Shown here: in pieces, positions 33,509-41,697 of the stretch
How positions within the stretch are numbered: the stretch's first letter is position 1
Layout of the letters: each line of letters starts with the position of its first letter
Assembly (NCBI RefSeq): GCF_039543185.1
Contig: NZ_BAABJG010000006.1
Span: forward strand, 806,001-870,000
DNA: 64,000 nucleotides
Source of the DNA: Paenibacillus_S vulneris
GTDB lineage: Bacteria > Bacillota > Bacilli > Paenibacillales > NBRC-103111
Direction: 5' to 3'
Notes under the pieces: generated by a model
Seen by the model: the letters and a program-made list of their open reading frames with translations, nothing else
What the model was told of the DNA's origin: nothing
Database searches by the model: none
Made by a program: the position numbers and the translations under genes

Positions 33509-35699
33509 CTTCTTCTAACCTCCGCAGCATATACGCTAGTTTCCGCGCACTTTGAGGATAGACGGCCGGCGGTGCTTCCGCATAGCGTCTCCATGGTTTG
33601 TACAGTTCGGATGCGTCGTTCATCATCTCTTCGGTGCTTTTTCTCTGATTCGTACATAGCAGCATGAGCTCGATCAGGACCCGCTTAATAGACTGGCTGC
33701 TGCCCTGGATGCGCGGCAAAATCTTTTGCAGCAATTGCAAATCGAACGCCTGCTCCTTCGACATGAGACCAAACCGCTGGTTATATACCATGTAAAAGCA
33801 CACCGCATCCCGAACACGGAATCCAATATGTGCATGAATTTCTTCTAGAATCCGGTTGATCCTGACCAGCTTCTCGGTCGTGTTTTTGATCAAGTCCGTG
33901 TGGTCTCCGTAAGCATCCTGCAATTGCAAATAATCCATCCGGATAAAAGACGAAGGTACCGCTTCCGCCGCGGCACGCTCAGTAACCTCTTCCATCCCCG
34001 GGAAATCTTGCAGTTCTATGTAGTTGAACTCTATCGTATTCGCTCGGTCCAGCACCTTTTTACTGAATGGATGCGTCGTTTCGTCCATATTGACCGTTCC
34101 AATAATGAACACATTGTCAGGAATATTTAAGTTCCGAGTAAAATGTCCCAAACCACTCGCATTCAGTAAGTCTTGAGCAACCAGCGCATCCGTCTGAATC
34201 CGATCATTCTGCCAAGTTTGGGTCTCGAGAATACTGAGAATATCGCTAAAATAATGCTCCACCCGTGCGAGGTTCATTTCATCCAAGCATATGAAGAACG
34301 GCTTGTTCCGGTTCTCCGGTTTCGTAGCTTCAATCAAAATCTCAGTAAGTCTTCCAGGACGGAACACTCCAGACAGGTCCTTGTACCCGAGCAAATCTGA
34401 AGGATCACTCCAATCCGGCCTTACCGGAATCAGCGAGAACTGTCCATTATCCCCTGTCGCACCAACCGCCTCGGCAAAAAGCTTAACCAGCTTCGTCTTC
34501 CCTGTACCCGAGATCCCAGCCAAAATGACGAAAGGCTTTGTCTTCAACGACAGATAGAAATTCTCCAGCAGCAGCGTAGGGTAAGAAAAGCCCTTTCGCT
34601 CAATATACCCTTTGATCTGAGCTAGCCGATTCGATACTGGCAAGTGATCCAATTCGAGCTGCACCTCTTCCTCCTCCATGTCCTCTTCCATCGGTGTTTG
34701 TTCTCCTTCGGCTACAGCTTCTACGTAGGCTTCGTAGTTTTCCAGCATATTTCGCAAATCTGCTACGAGATCCTCATTATTGGGAAGCTGCGTAGCTTCA
34801 TATCTAGCATAGGCTACGGTTGAAACCTGGTATGCTTCACCTATACCCTTGGTAGTGAGCTGAATATTCTCATCCTTTTGGAAACGGTCCAGAGGCACCA
34901 TCCCGCGAATTTCTTGAACCTTATCTCTCAGCAGTTGGTACCCGATCTTTTTGCCTTCTTTTAATGGTTCCGTAACGCCTTGTGCTAGAGTCAAATACAC
35001 AGAACTCATATCGTCCGAAAACAAATATACGACATAGACTCCAAATTGAGTCGTGCTTGTAATGCGCGGATCCATAATGGCAATCCAAGGAATGTCAGCC
35101 CAGTTCCCCTGTCCAACAGAGCCTTGCACCTTATACTGCTCACCTATGAAAGATAACGCTCTTAGTTGGTTTGGAATTGTCTGCCGAACAAACTCTCCCA
35201 AGGGATGCTTTGCAAACGGTTGGCTCTTGGAAGTTAAGTATTCAGCAAGCACTCTAGAGAGAAGTTGAGATAAAGGCACATGATTAGTCATTTTGCTATA
35301 AAAATCCTCGATCTCTCGTTCTGCATACTCTCGAAGCTCCTGGATCACATCGGATCTCATCTCTCCCCAAATCTCCGGCCTAAAACCAATGGATTGTCCA
35401 TTATCTATAATGGTTAGCACCGAAGATAAAGCATCTATTGGAGTATGAATTAATAGATTCAATTGTGCTAAAGTCATTTGCCCCCAAGAATTCGATGACT
35501 TCACAGGTGGCTTCTCTACTACAAGCCCTTCTTGCTCCCGCTTCTGGTAAAATGCCAAAAACCGCTCCTTCACATCCTTGAGCGGCACGACAGAAGCTTG
35601 TTGTTTGGATAGTTCATCTAATAAGGATAGGACGAGTACCATTTTGTATGATTTCTGCTTATTTCTGAAAATCCCGGATAACATTTCTGGTAATGACAT
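33480..35699 (-). CDS. McrB-like AAA+ NTPase with DUF3578 N-terminal domain
   Basis: A 739-residue motor protein. The N-terminal half contains a DUF3578/MrcB-like DNA-sensing module (QLRALSFIGEQYKVQGSVGQ, then GNWADIPWIAIMDPRITSTT). The AAA+ core has Walker A PFVILAGISGTGKTKLVKLF near residue 395, Walker B PFFICLDEMNLARVEHYFSD near 470, and the McrB-type sensor region FIIGTVNMDETTHPFSKKVL. GGAGG precedes ATG 35699. With the overlapping DUF2357 nuclease this would form a type IV (modification-dependent) restriction-like complex. The N-terminal module probably sets substrate choice. Confidence 0.88.
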   Translation of the reverse strand: MSLPEMLSGIFRNKQKSYKMVLVLSLLDELSKQQASVVPLKDVKERFLAFYQKREQEGLVVEKPPVKSSNSWGQMTLAQLNLLIHTPIDALSSVLTIIDNGQSIGFRPEIWGEMRSDVIQELREYAEREIEDFYSKMTNHVPLSQLLSRVLAEYLTSKSQPFAKHPLGEFVRQTIPNQLRALSFIGEQYKVQGSVGQGNWADIPWIAIMDPRITSTTQFGVYVVYLFSDDMSSVYLTLAQGVTEPLKEGKKIGYQLLRDKVQEIRGMVPLDRFQKDENIQLTTKGIGEAYQVSTVAYARYEATQLPNNEDLVADLRNMLENYEAYVEAVAEGEQTPMEEDMEEEEVQLELDHLPVSNRLAQIKGYIERKGFSYPTLLLENFYLSLKTKPFVILAGISGTGKTKLVKLFAEAVGATGDNGQFSLIPVRPDWSDPSDLLGYKDLSGVFRPGRLTEILIEATKPENRNKPFFICLDEMNLARVEHYFSDILSILETQTWQNDRIQTDALVAQDLLNASGLGHFTRNLNIPDNVFIIGTVNMDETTHPFSKKVLDRANTIEFNYIELQDFPGMEEVTERAAAEAVPSSFIRMDYLQLQDAYGDHTDLIKNTTEKLVRINRILEEIHAHIGFRVRDAVCFYMVYNQRFGLMSKEQAFDLQLLQKILPRIQGSSQSIKRVLIELMLLCTNQRKSTEEMMNDASELYKPWRRYAEAPPAVYPQSARKLAYMLRRLEEDGFTSFWLS

Positions 35700-35717
35700 G
35701 GTAATCCTCCGTATTTT

Positions 35718-36110
35718 TTATCTATGGTTGGATTGGTGATCGAAACAATAGATTTGACCATGGAAACGATCTGGTTTACTCAAGCAGAATTGCTTTACTT
35801 TGTCGCTTACGGTTTTGCCGCATGTTACGCACATATTAAGATCATTTACGCTGGATGAGCCTGTAGAGTTTGAGACATTCTCTACTCGTTCAATAGCCAC
35901 CTTCTTCTTACGCTGTGCTATCCATACAACAAATCCAACTCGCAGTAACAATGCAATAACTACAGCAATGATGGCATAATTCAGCTCGGGCATGTTTGTT
36001 GTTGCATGAAATTTTTCCTCGAATAACCACAGTAAGATTTTGCAGGTCACTAAAAATCCTAATGCACTAAATAACATTGTTGAGATTGATTGTTTCTTTC
36101 TTCTAGCCAT
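35718..36110 (-). CDS. Two-helix membrane protein with zinc-ribbon-like tail
   Basis: A 130-residue protein with two transmembrane helices (MLFSALGFLVTCKILLWLF and YAIIAVVIALLLRVGFVVWI), a basic linker (AQRKKKVAIERVE) and a cytosolic tail with MCVTCGKT, CLSKPDR and YCFDH, a potential zinc-binding cluster. GGAGG precedes ATG 36110. It stands between the McrB-like and Mrr-like genes in the same operon, 18 and 19 bases from them, so it is likely part of that system. I do not recognise a family; it could anchor the complex or sense membrane state. Confidence 0.72.
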   Translation of the reverse strand: MARRKKQSISTMLFSALGFLVTCKILLWLFEEKFHATTNMPELNYAIIAVVIALLLRVGFVVWIAQRKKKVAIERVENVSNSTGSSSVNDLNMCVTCGKTVSDKVKQFCLSKPDRFHGQIYCFDHQSNHR

Positions 36111-36129
36111 ATGTCAAACCTCCAATGAA

Positions 36130-36804
36130 TTAAGAAACTCCTCTTTTGGCCTTCCATCTCTTAAGCCGATCATCCAGCATCAGTCCGTTGATTAGTTGGA
36201 TATTCAGCTTATCCGCAGCTTCTCTAGCCGCTTTAGTGAAGTTACTTGTCGTAACAATCCAGGCATCGTAGCATCCATGCACCTGTTTGCCAGATTTAAG
36301 CCTTAGTACAATATCATTGCCTACATCCTGCTTCCAGCGTTTGCATTGCACGGCTATTTTGTAGCCCTCTTTTCCCTTTAAGATCAGATCCACTTCGTGG
36401 TCACCTGAGCCACCTACACGCTGTACTTGATAGCCTTGGTCTTTGTAATAAAGCTCCATTAATCTTTCAAAATCTGTGCCGGATAACGTATGTACGTTGG
36501 CTTTCATAAGATCAAAATCAGACAGTTGGGCTCTACCCGATGAGGCTGATTTCGTTTGCTTAGTCTTAGCTGTTGAAGGATTCCTTTTTTTGGAGGTAGA
36601 GACTTTTTTCTCGCTTCTTCGTTTCCTTGTCCATAGTGCTCCGCAAATTTCTGCAATAAAGAAGCTCACTATTAAAATTGCAGGGAGAGCCCACCATACA
36701 TTTCTAAGGCCAGTATAGTAATACACCGCCAGGCCTATGAGAGCTAAAAAGCCTCGTAACAAATAGGCCAATTGTCTTCCTTCCGCTCGATACGTCCGTG
36801 CCAT
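36130..36804 (-). CDS. Membrane-tethered Mrr-like restriction endonuclease
   Basis: A 224-residue protein: two hydrophobic segments (LLRGFLALIGLAVYYYTGL and WWALPAILIVSFFIAEICGA), a basic Ser/Lys linker (residues 60-90), then an Mrr_cat PD-(D/E)XK domain. Catalytic residues seen are Glu113 in DFERLMELYY, Asp135/Glu137/Asp139 in GGSGDHEVDLIL, and Gln153-x-Lys155 in AVQCKRW. GGAGTG precedes ATG 36804. Mrr enzymes cleave modified or foreign DNA; a membrane anchor would place cleavage at the site of DNA entry (inference). Confidence 0.88.
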   Translation of the reverse strand: MARTYRAEGRQLAYLLRGFLALIGLAVYYYTGLRNVWWALPAILIVSFFIAEICGALWTRKRRSEKKVSTSKKRNPSTAKTKQTKSASSGRAQLSDFDLMKANVHTLSGTDFERLMELYYKDQGYQVQRVGGSGDHEVDLILKGKEGYKIAVQCKRWKQDVGNDIVLRLKSGKQVHGCYDAWIVTTSNFTKAAREAADKLNIQLINGLMLDDRLKRWKAKRGVS

Positions 36805-36893
36805 TAGTCACACTCCATTTTGGTATTGTTTATATGCATTTCGACATGGATGGATAAATTCCTACAATTATCCAGAAAATGAGCAAAAAAAAA

Positions 36894-36919
36894 GAACCCA
36901 GCAAACGGGGCACAGGTTC
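36894..36919 (-). terminator. Strong terminator-like hairpin upstream of the Mrr gene
   Basis: GAACC (36894-36898) pairs with GGTTC (36915-36919); on the minus strand nine T residues follow. It lies about 90 bases upstream of the Mrr start within the untranslated stretch, so it would end or attenuate transcripts before the McrB/Mrr operon. Confidence 0.62.
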
Positions 36920-37160
36920 CGAGATTTTGGTGATTTTTTAGGGGGTGAGAGGTAAGGAATATCTGGGTATAAAACCTTGTGTGGTAAGGGTTTGGGCGAT
37001 TTTCTGAAAATGAAGTGAATACATTTTCAATTCGCCGCGGAAAGGCGAATCGCTCATTCCCTATCAGAAATCTTACCGTTTCACGTAACTCCAATTACTA
37101 TTCAGCGTAGTTTAAAAGCACATTTTCAAGGGGGTATAGATTTATGTTCTCAAAAACATA
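36920..37160. other. Untranslated stretch upstream of the Mrr operon
   Basis: A 96-codon minus frame spans this stretch and 36804-36919, but it starts without a binding site, contains low-complexity FFFF and resembles nothing, so I leave it out. A second hairpin ATTCGCC/GGCGAAT lies at 37030-37050. With the terminator at 36894-36919 the stretch could be a leader or encode a small RNA. Confidence 0.5.
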
Positions 37161-37186
37161 AAGGACGCCCGAACTGGAGCGTCCTT
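37161..37186 (-). terminator. Terminator of the HEPN/DUF5343 operon
   Basis: AAGGACGC (37161-37168) with GCGTCCTT (37179-37186); minus strand continues TATGTTTTTG. It separates this pair from the downstream Mrr operon. Confidence 0.82.
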
Positions 37187-37197
37187 ACAATCCCCTT

Positions 37198-37767
37198 TTA
37201 TCCAACTTGTCTAACCCAGTCACGAATAGAGGTTCCGATCCTTTCTATATCCTCATTTTGTAACTCTCCGCTATGCATAATTACATTTCTGGATCTCTCA
37301 AGAGTATTTATTAACTGTCGTACCCACTCGATTGAATGCAGATGGGGTTCAAAGATTGTCCAATTCTGATGAATGATCGATGTTAGATCACCGAAATCCG
37401 TATAATTTATATAGGAGTCTCCTCTTGGGGTATGCCACCTAATTTTATTCTCCTCCTCCCTTCTTGAATGTGCCCTTGTTCTAATCTTCTCTGAGACTGA
37501 GGTTTCCCACCAGGACTCACCTACTGACTCTAATAATAATTTAGATATAAAGTCTCGCACCGTATTTTCAAATGCAGCAATAACAGTATATACCGTTGCC
37601 ATTCTTTTAGCCCTCGCCACAAAAACTTCATCCAGCAAGTCCACCGATAATCTTTCAGCTACTATAGGATCAAGTTCATTATAATTATGCTTTACTCTAC
37701 CCGTCCGATCCAGCGCTGACTCAGTAAGCAGTCCCTTGAAGACAAAAGAATATAGTTCCTTTTCCAT
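37198..37767 (-). CDS. Swt1-type HEPN domain protein
   Basis: A 189-residue helical protein. The C-terminal HEPN motif is RSRNVIMHSGEL, with Arg160-Asn161-x3-His165 (R-x4-H), the catalytic signature of HEPN RNases. The preceding segment AAFENTVRDFISKLLLESVG and RREEENKIRWHTPRGDSYIN match the Swt1-HEPN/Mrr-associated type. GGGGGC precedes ATG 37767. It follows the DUF5343 gene by ten bases, in a two-gene operon next to the McrBC-like genes. A toxin-like RNase held by its partner is a reasonable hypothesis. Confidence 0.8.
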   Translation of the reverse strand: MEKELYSFVFKGLLTESALDRTGRVKHNYNELDPIVAERLSVDLLDEVFVARAKRMATVYTVIAAFENTVRDFISKLLLESVGESWWETSVSEKIRTRAHSRREEENKIRWHTPRGDSYINYTDFGDLTSIIHQNWTIFEPHLHSIEWVRQLINTLERSRNVIMHSGELQNEDIERIGTSIRDWVRQVG

Positions 37768-37777
37768 AGATTGCCCC

Positions 37778-38440
37778 CTAATAGAGATGCTCCTTCAAAC
37801 TTCTAAAAATAGCATCATACACTTGAGGATCCCTTGTTTCTGGCAAGATTATTTGAATATTGTAATGTAATTCTGGCTGTACTCCACCTTTACTAACAGC
37901 ACCTCTAGGGGCTGCTTTTGGAGTTGGCTGATGTTGAGCGCTTTCTGCATACCCGACGTCATTTTGGGTTTCATCCTCCTGCTTTTGTTCCTTAACTGAA
38001 TTTTCAGAAACAGGAGCACTAAAATCTGCATACTCACATAAGCCCTTAAAAGTATTGGACATAAACCGAATTACATCAGCTGATTTCTGACCCTGCGTTA
38101 GGGTTTTCAGTTTATTCGTTACTTCTTCTATGGACATTAGGTGGGCACGTTTGTTAATTGCAAACAAGTCCGAGTATGCATCTTTTATAGCCTCTGCTAG
38201 AACAACTCCTGACTGGGTTTGATCAAGAAAATCATAGTAACGTTGCGTTGGAACTCCGCTTTCATCAATGAACTGTAATGCTTTTAATACGCCAATAAAT
38301 AATCTATCATTTGAACTTGAAAACTCTAGCTGTTGGAGGAACTTTTGGGTAAATCGCTCAGGTGCCTTTGCCGAAATAATGGCATTAAATAGAGCGCTCA
38401 GATTCTTAGTTGTCATTAAATAGGCTTGCGGTAAAGACAT
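37778..38440 (-). CDS. DUF5343 family protein
   Basis: A 220-residue protein. Residues 1-125 match the DUF5343 pattern: LFNAIISAKAPERFTQKFLQ, SSSNDRLFIGVLKALQFIDE and SGVPTQRYYDFLD, followed by AIKDAYSDLFAI; this helical, winged-helix-like domain is frequent beside restriction and defence genes. A disordered, Gln/Glu/Pro-rich linker leads to a C-terminal beta-alpha tail (LHYNIQIILPETRDPQVYDA). GGGGGC precedes ATG 38440. Probably the specificity or antitoxin partner of the adjacent HEPN protein (inference). Confidence 0.82.
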   Translation of the reverse strand: MSLPQAYLMTTKNLSALFNAIISAKAPERFTQKFLQQLEFSSSNDRLFIGVLKALQFIDESGVPTQRYYDFLDQTQSGVVLAEAIKDAYSDLFAINKRAHLMSIEEVTNKLKTLTQGQKSADVIRFMSNTFKGLCEYADFSAPVSENSVKEQKQEDETQNDVGYAESAQHQPTPKAAPRGAVSKGGVQPELHYNIQIILPETRDPQVYDAIFRSLKEHLY

Positions 38441-38712
38441 ATTTATGCCCCCTTATTAACAATCCATAGCCTAATAATAACAAAATTTTCAATACGTTAG
38501 TATACTCCAAATATCTGAGCAATAAAAAACTTGCCGTACTTGCGGTAGGGTTCACCTCACTTAATCCTAAAAACGACTCTACAGCCTGTTAACAAAGCGC
38601 CAACTTCGATCGCTTATCACTCTATCTAATCTCCAAAACAAAAAAATACTTGGAGCCTCCACAACAAAAGCCATCCCCCCACAACAACGAAGAATGGCTT
38701 CCCTTATCTCTC
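38441..38712. other. Gap at the island boundary
   Basis: About 270 AT-rich bases. A weak hairpin AAGCCAT (38667-38673)/ATGGCTT (38693-38699) may have terminated the ribokinase relic. The DUF5343 operon's promoter should lie near 38441-38520, but I cannot place it confidently. No coding frame is recognised. Confidence 0.45.
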
Positions 38713-39590
38713 TACTTCCCAATCTCCCAACCCCAGGAATCGCCTCCTGAGACCCCTAGTCGGGTCAAGTCACTGCAATAGCCGGGGCCCTCAGCTCTAA
38801 GTCCACGGCTTCATCCAACTCTTACCTGCGATAATCATCTCGGCCAGCGTCCCAGAGAACGTATCCCCCGCCGCGGCGGTGCCAACAGCCGCCACCTTGC
38901 GAGCCTCTTTATACGCATGCTCCGTCCCGTTAAAGTACTCGATCCTCTTCTCGCCCAGCGTAATGAGAGGGTCCAATATCCCCTTGCTCTGCAAAACATT
39001 CAAAGCGCGTAGAGTGTCGTCCGTACTCCGAATTTCTACACCCGTGTAAAGGCGGCACTCAATTTCATTCGGCGTGAAATAATTCACGCCACGCAAAATC
39101 TCGTTATCTAACAGTACAGCTGGCGCAGGCAGGATTCAGGAAGATCGGCACCTTGCCCTTCAGCATACGGACCGCTTCATATACCGTCTTCATCGGTATC
39201 TCCAGCTGAAGCATGACAGCGGCAGGGAGAGAAGCTCCTGCTGGCAGCCGCGGATGTAATCCGGCGTGACTCGATGGTTAGCACCGCAGTCCAGGATGAT
39301 GCTGTTATTGCCGTTACAGACCGTTAATAGCGGCGACACCTGTAGCAACGTTCGGCACACGCATCATGTAATCGATGTGACGCGTAGCCCGAAAGGCCGT
39401 CCAGCAAAGACTGGCCGAAGAGGTCATCGCCGACTTTGCCCATGAACCGGGTGTCGGCCTGGTTGGCTCCCTTGCCATCAGCGGAGAGGAAGAAGCCCTC
39501 TCCCTGCATCGTCTCCCCAATATCGGGGATGCGGCTCGTGCGCATCACCATATCGCTGCCCAGGACAGCATTGGCCTATAACTCTCTCAC
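38713..39590 (-). pseudogene. Ribokinase (PfkB family), multiply frameshifted
   Basis: Segments of a PfkB sugar kinase appear in order on the minus strand in changing frames: VMRTSRIPDIGETMQGEGFF and ADGKGANQADTRFMGKVGDD (39551-39400, with a deletion after GANQA), RVPNVATGVAAIN (near 39340), GGANHRVTPDYIRGCQQELL-like residues, then NYFTPNEIECRLYTGVEIRS and VAAVGTAAAGDTFSGTLAEM, the ATP/anion-hole motif with catalytic Asp (39090-38820), and finally LDEAVDLELRAPAIAVT. At least three frameshifts and stops. It follows the ADP-ribosylglycohydrolase gene immediately, so it was once the last gene of that operon. Confidence 0.85.
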
Positions 39591-41681
39591 TCTAATATCG
39601 CTATAATAAGCTCTCGCAACACCTAGCGTACTTACCCCATACATGCCATATCCCCATGTATCGTCCGTATGCGTCAGCACTTGCTCGCCGTTAATGCTGA
39701 GCGTAATTGTATTCCCTTGAGCTGTTACCTTCAAATCATACTCCTGATTGAACTGCCAAGCATAGCTGGCGGATACGAGCTTCTTGTAGCCGAAGTCGTT
39801 GATATAGATCGCGACTTGGTCCTTCCCGTCGAAGCCTGCGTGGTAACCGCGCATAGCGCCCTGGGCGCGGATGGCTACGAGATGGGAGTCGCCGATCTGC
39901 GGGTTGATCTTCACCGACACGGAGTAATCCCGTGCGAAGTAGCTGCCTGTATACGCCTCGCTAGGCTCAGCGGTCATCAGGTACATCGTGCCGTCGACCA
40001 GGCTCCAGGCGCCGTGGTTGTGGGCGAATGGCGTCACGCAGCCGAAGTCCATCGACTGCTTGCCGAAGTCGATGCGGTAGTCCGCTTTGCCGTAGATGCG
40101 GAACTCGTCGATGAAGACGCGGCCAAGGCTCTTCGGCTTGCGGGTCGAATAGGCTTCGAGAACGATGCCGACTTCGTCGATCAGCTCGCCTTCGGAATCC
40201 GGGATGTCGAACTCCACATGAATCCATTCCTGATTCACGAGCTTGATGTAGCCTTGGACGAGCTCCTTCTTGCTCTTGGCCAAGCGGACGTAAGGGGCGA
40301 TGCCCATCGTTTCATTGCCGCTCCATTGATCGAGGTAGATGTTCATCGACACTTTCTGGCCGGAATAGGCACGCGGCGCGAAGGTCGGCGAGTACCGCTC
40401 GTCGCTGAAGTCGTCGCGGGTATAGAACGGCTTGTAGAATACTTTGGATTTCTCCCCGCGGACCATACGGTCGAAAACGACTTCGAGGGAGCCGGTCCCC
40501 TTGAACGCTTTTTCCGTAGAATGGCGCGCTTGGCAGAAGAACGGATCGGACACGCGAATGTTATGGGTCGAGCCCGGCAGCTCGAAGTCGAAGTAGACTT
40601 CGTCCTCCTTGAAGCTGTCCAGAAGCTCTTGCGGGCAAGGCTCTTTCGCCAGACGGTAACCTAGAATGGTAAGCTCTTTGGCATAGCTCGGAATGTCCAG
40701 AATGTTGAGATAACCGGAAATACCAGACATAACGATAGAGTCGTTGATTGGCTTGCGGTATTTGTCCGCGATGCCTTCCAGTCCGACGGCTACGCCGAGC
40801 ACAGTGCCGACATTGCCTGCGTTGCAGTCGGTATCCCAGCCGCACATGGTCGCGATCTCGACGGTGCGGTTGAAGTCGCCTTGGCCGTAGATCATCGCGA
40901 GAACGCAGACACCTGCGTTCGGGATGATATGGCAAACGCCTTTGTATTTATCGTAGCCCCAGTCTCTTTCCAGCATATCCCGGCAGGCGCGGAAGTCGTC
41001 CGGATGCTCGGCGTGGAACGCCAGCACGGCTCTAGCCACCTGCGCGTAGAGTGAGTCCGCAGGAATCTGCGCAAGCCCCGCTTCCATAATCTCGTTAATA
41101 TCCGAGGTTAAGAACGCTTGGGCAATCGCCGCGCAGAAGAATCTCGCGCCCAGCACGCCTTCGCCGTCATGGGATACACGGGCTGCGGCTTCGCCGAAGT
41201 CGGCGGCCTTCTTAGGGTTGCCTGGATTCACCAGTCCCCAGGTATCAATAAAAATTTGCCCGCCGATCTGCTCGGCAATGATGAGTCCGTTCTGCTCGAT
41301 GGAGCCGGATTGCGGCGCCGGGATGCCGTTCTTCAAGTTAATGAAGGCGGTATGCTCGGTGCTGACGCCGTAGCCGCCCCACCAGAACATCCCTATGCCT
41401 TCACGGGCATAGTTCAGCCATGCGCGAGCAACATCGTTCGGGGTCACATCCCGATCTACAGCATCGTCATAGAGTGCGCGCAGGAAGTAGTAAGGGCCGT
41501 TCGCGTCGTCGTCGGCCGCGAAGTTTTTGAATTCCTTAACGTAATCGGTAATCTCACCGTAAGTATTTCGAATACGTTCATAAGTCCAGATGGTCGGCTC
41601 AACCGGGGCACCCAATCGGATGCCTATATTCATGCCGAGGTAGCCGGAGTATACTTTTTCCAAATAATTGGTAGGAGTCAT
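39576..41681 (-). CDS. ADP-ribosylglycohydrolase family protein with C-terminal beta-sandwich domains
   Basis: A 701-residue enzyme. Residues 1-390 form an all-helical ADP-ribosylglycohydrolase-type domain with metal-binding segments FAADDDANGPYY (near residue 57) and CGWDTDCNAGNVGTVLGVAV (near 277). Two beta-sandwich regions follow: one like a carbohydrate-binding module (KVSMNIYLDQWSGNETMGIA) and one LamG-like (YSVSVKINPQIGDSHLVAIR, ending GVARAYYSDIRVREL). AAAGGCGG selects ATG 41681; the longer frame from 41861 overlaps the upstream gene out of frame. No signal peptide, so it acts inside the cell. Probably hydrolyses an N- or O-glycosidic ribosyl-type bond of the imported compound (inference). 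Confidence 0.83.
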   Translation of the reverse strand: MTPTNYLEKVYSGYLGMNIGIRLGAPVEPTIWTYERIRNTYGEITDYVKEFKNFAADDDANGPYYFLRALYDDAVDRDVTPNDVARAWLNYAREGIGMFWWGGYGVSTEHTAFINLKNGIPAPQSGSIEQNGLIIAEQIGGQIFIDTWGLVNPGNPKKAADFGEAAARVSHDGEGVLGARFFCAAIAQAFLTSDINEIMEAGLAQIPADSLYAQVARAVLAFHAEHPDDFRACRDMLERDWGYDKYKGVCHIIPNAGVCVLAMIYGQGDFNRTVEIATMCGWDTDCNAGNVGTVLGVAVGLEGIADKYRKPINDSIVMSGISGYLNILDIPSYAKELTILGYRLAKEPCPQELLDSFKEDEVYFDFELPGSTHNIRVSDPFFCQARHSTEKAFKGTGSLEVVFDRMVRGEKSKVFYKPFYTRDDFSDERYSPTFAPRAYSGQKVSMNIYLDQWSGNETMGIAPYVRLAKSKKELVQGYIKLVNQEWIHVEFDIPDSEGELIDEVGIVLEAYSTRKPKSLGRVFIDEFRIYGKADYRIDFGKQSMDFGCVTPFAHNHGAWSLVDGTMYLMTAEPSEAYTGSYFARDYSVSVKINPQIGDSHLVAIRAQGAMRGYHAGFDGKDQVAIYINDFGYKKLVSASYAWQFNQEYDLKVTAQGNTITLSINGEQVLTHTDDTWGYGMYGVSTLGVARAYYSDIRVREL

Positions 41682-41697
41682 GATAAGTCCACCGCCT

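Noticed and set aside
36804..37094. 96-codon minus frame upstream of Mrr
   Set aside because: Starts without a binding site, passes through a terminator poly-T giving a Phe run, and has no plausible fold; treated as an untranslated leader.
39669..40664. 331-codon plus frame
   Set aside because: Shadow of the GC-rich ADP-ribosylglycohydrolase gene on the opposite strand, whose motifs are unmistakable.
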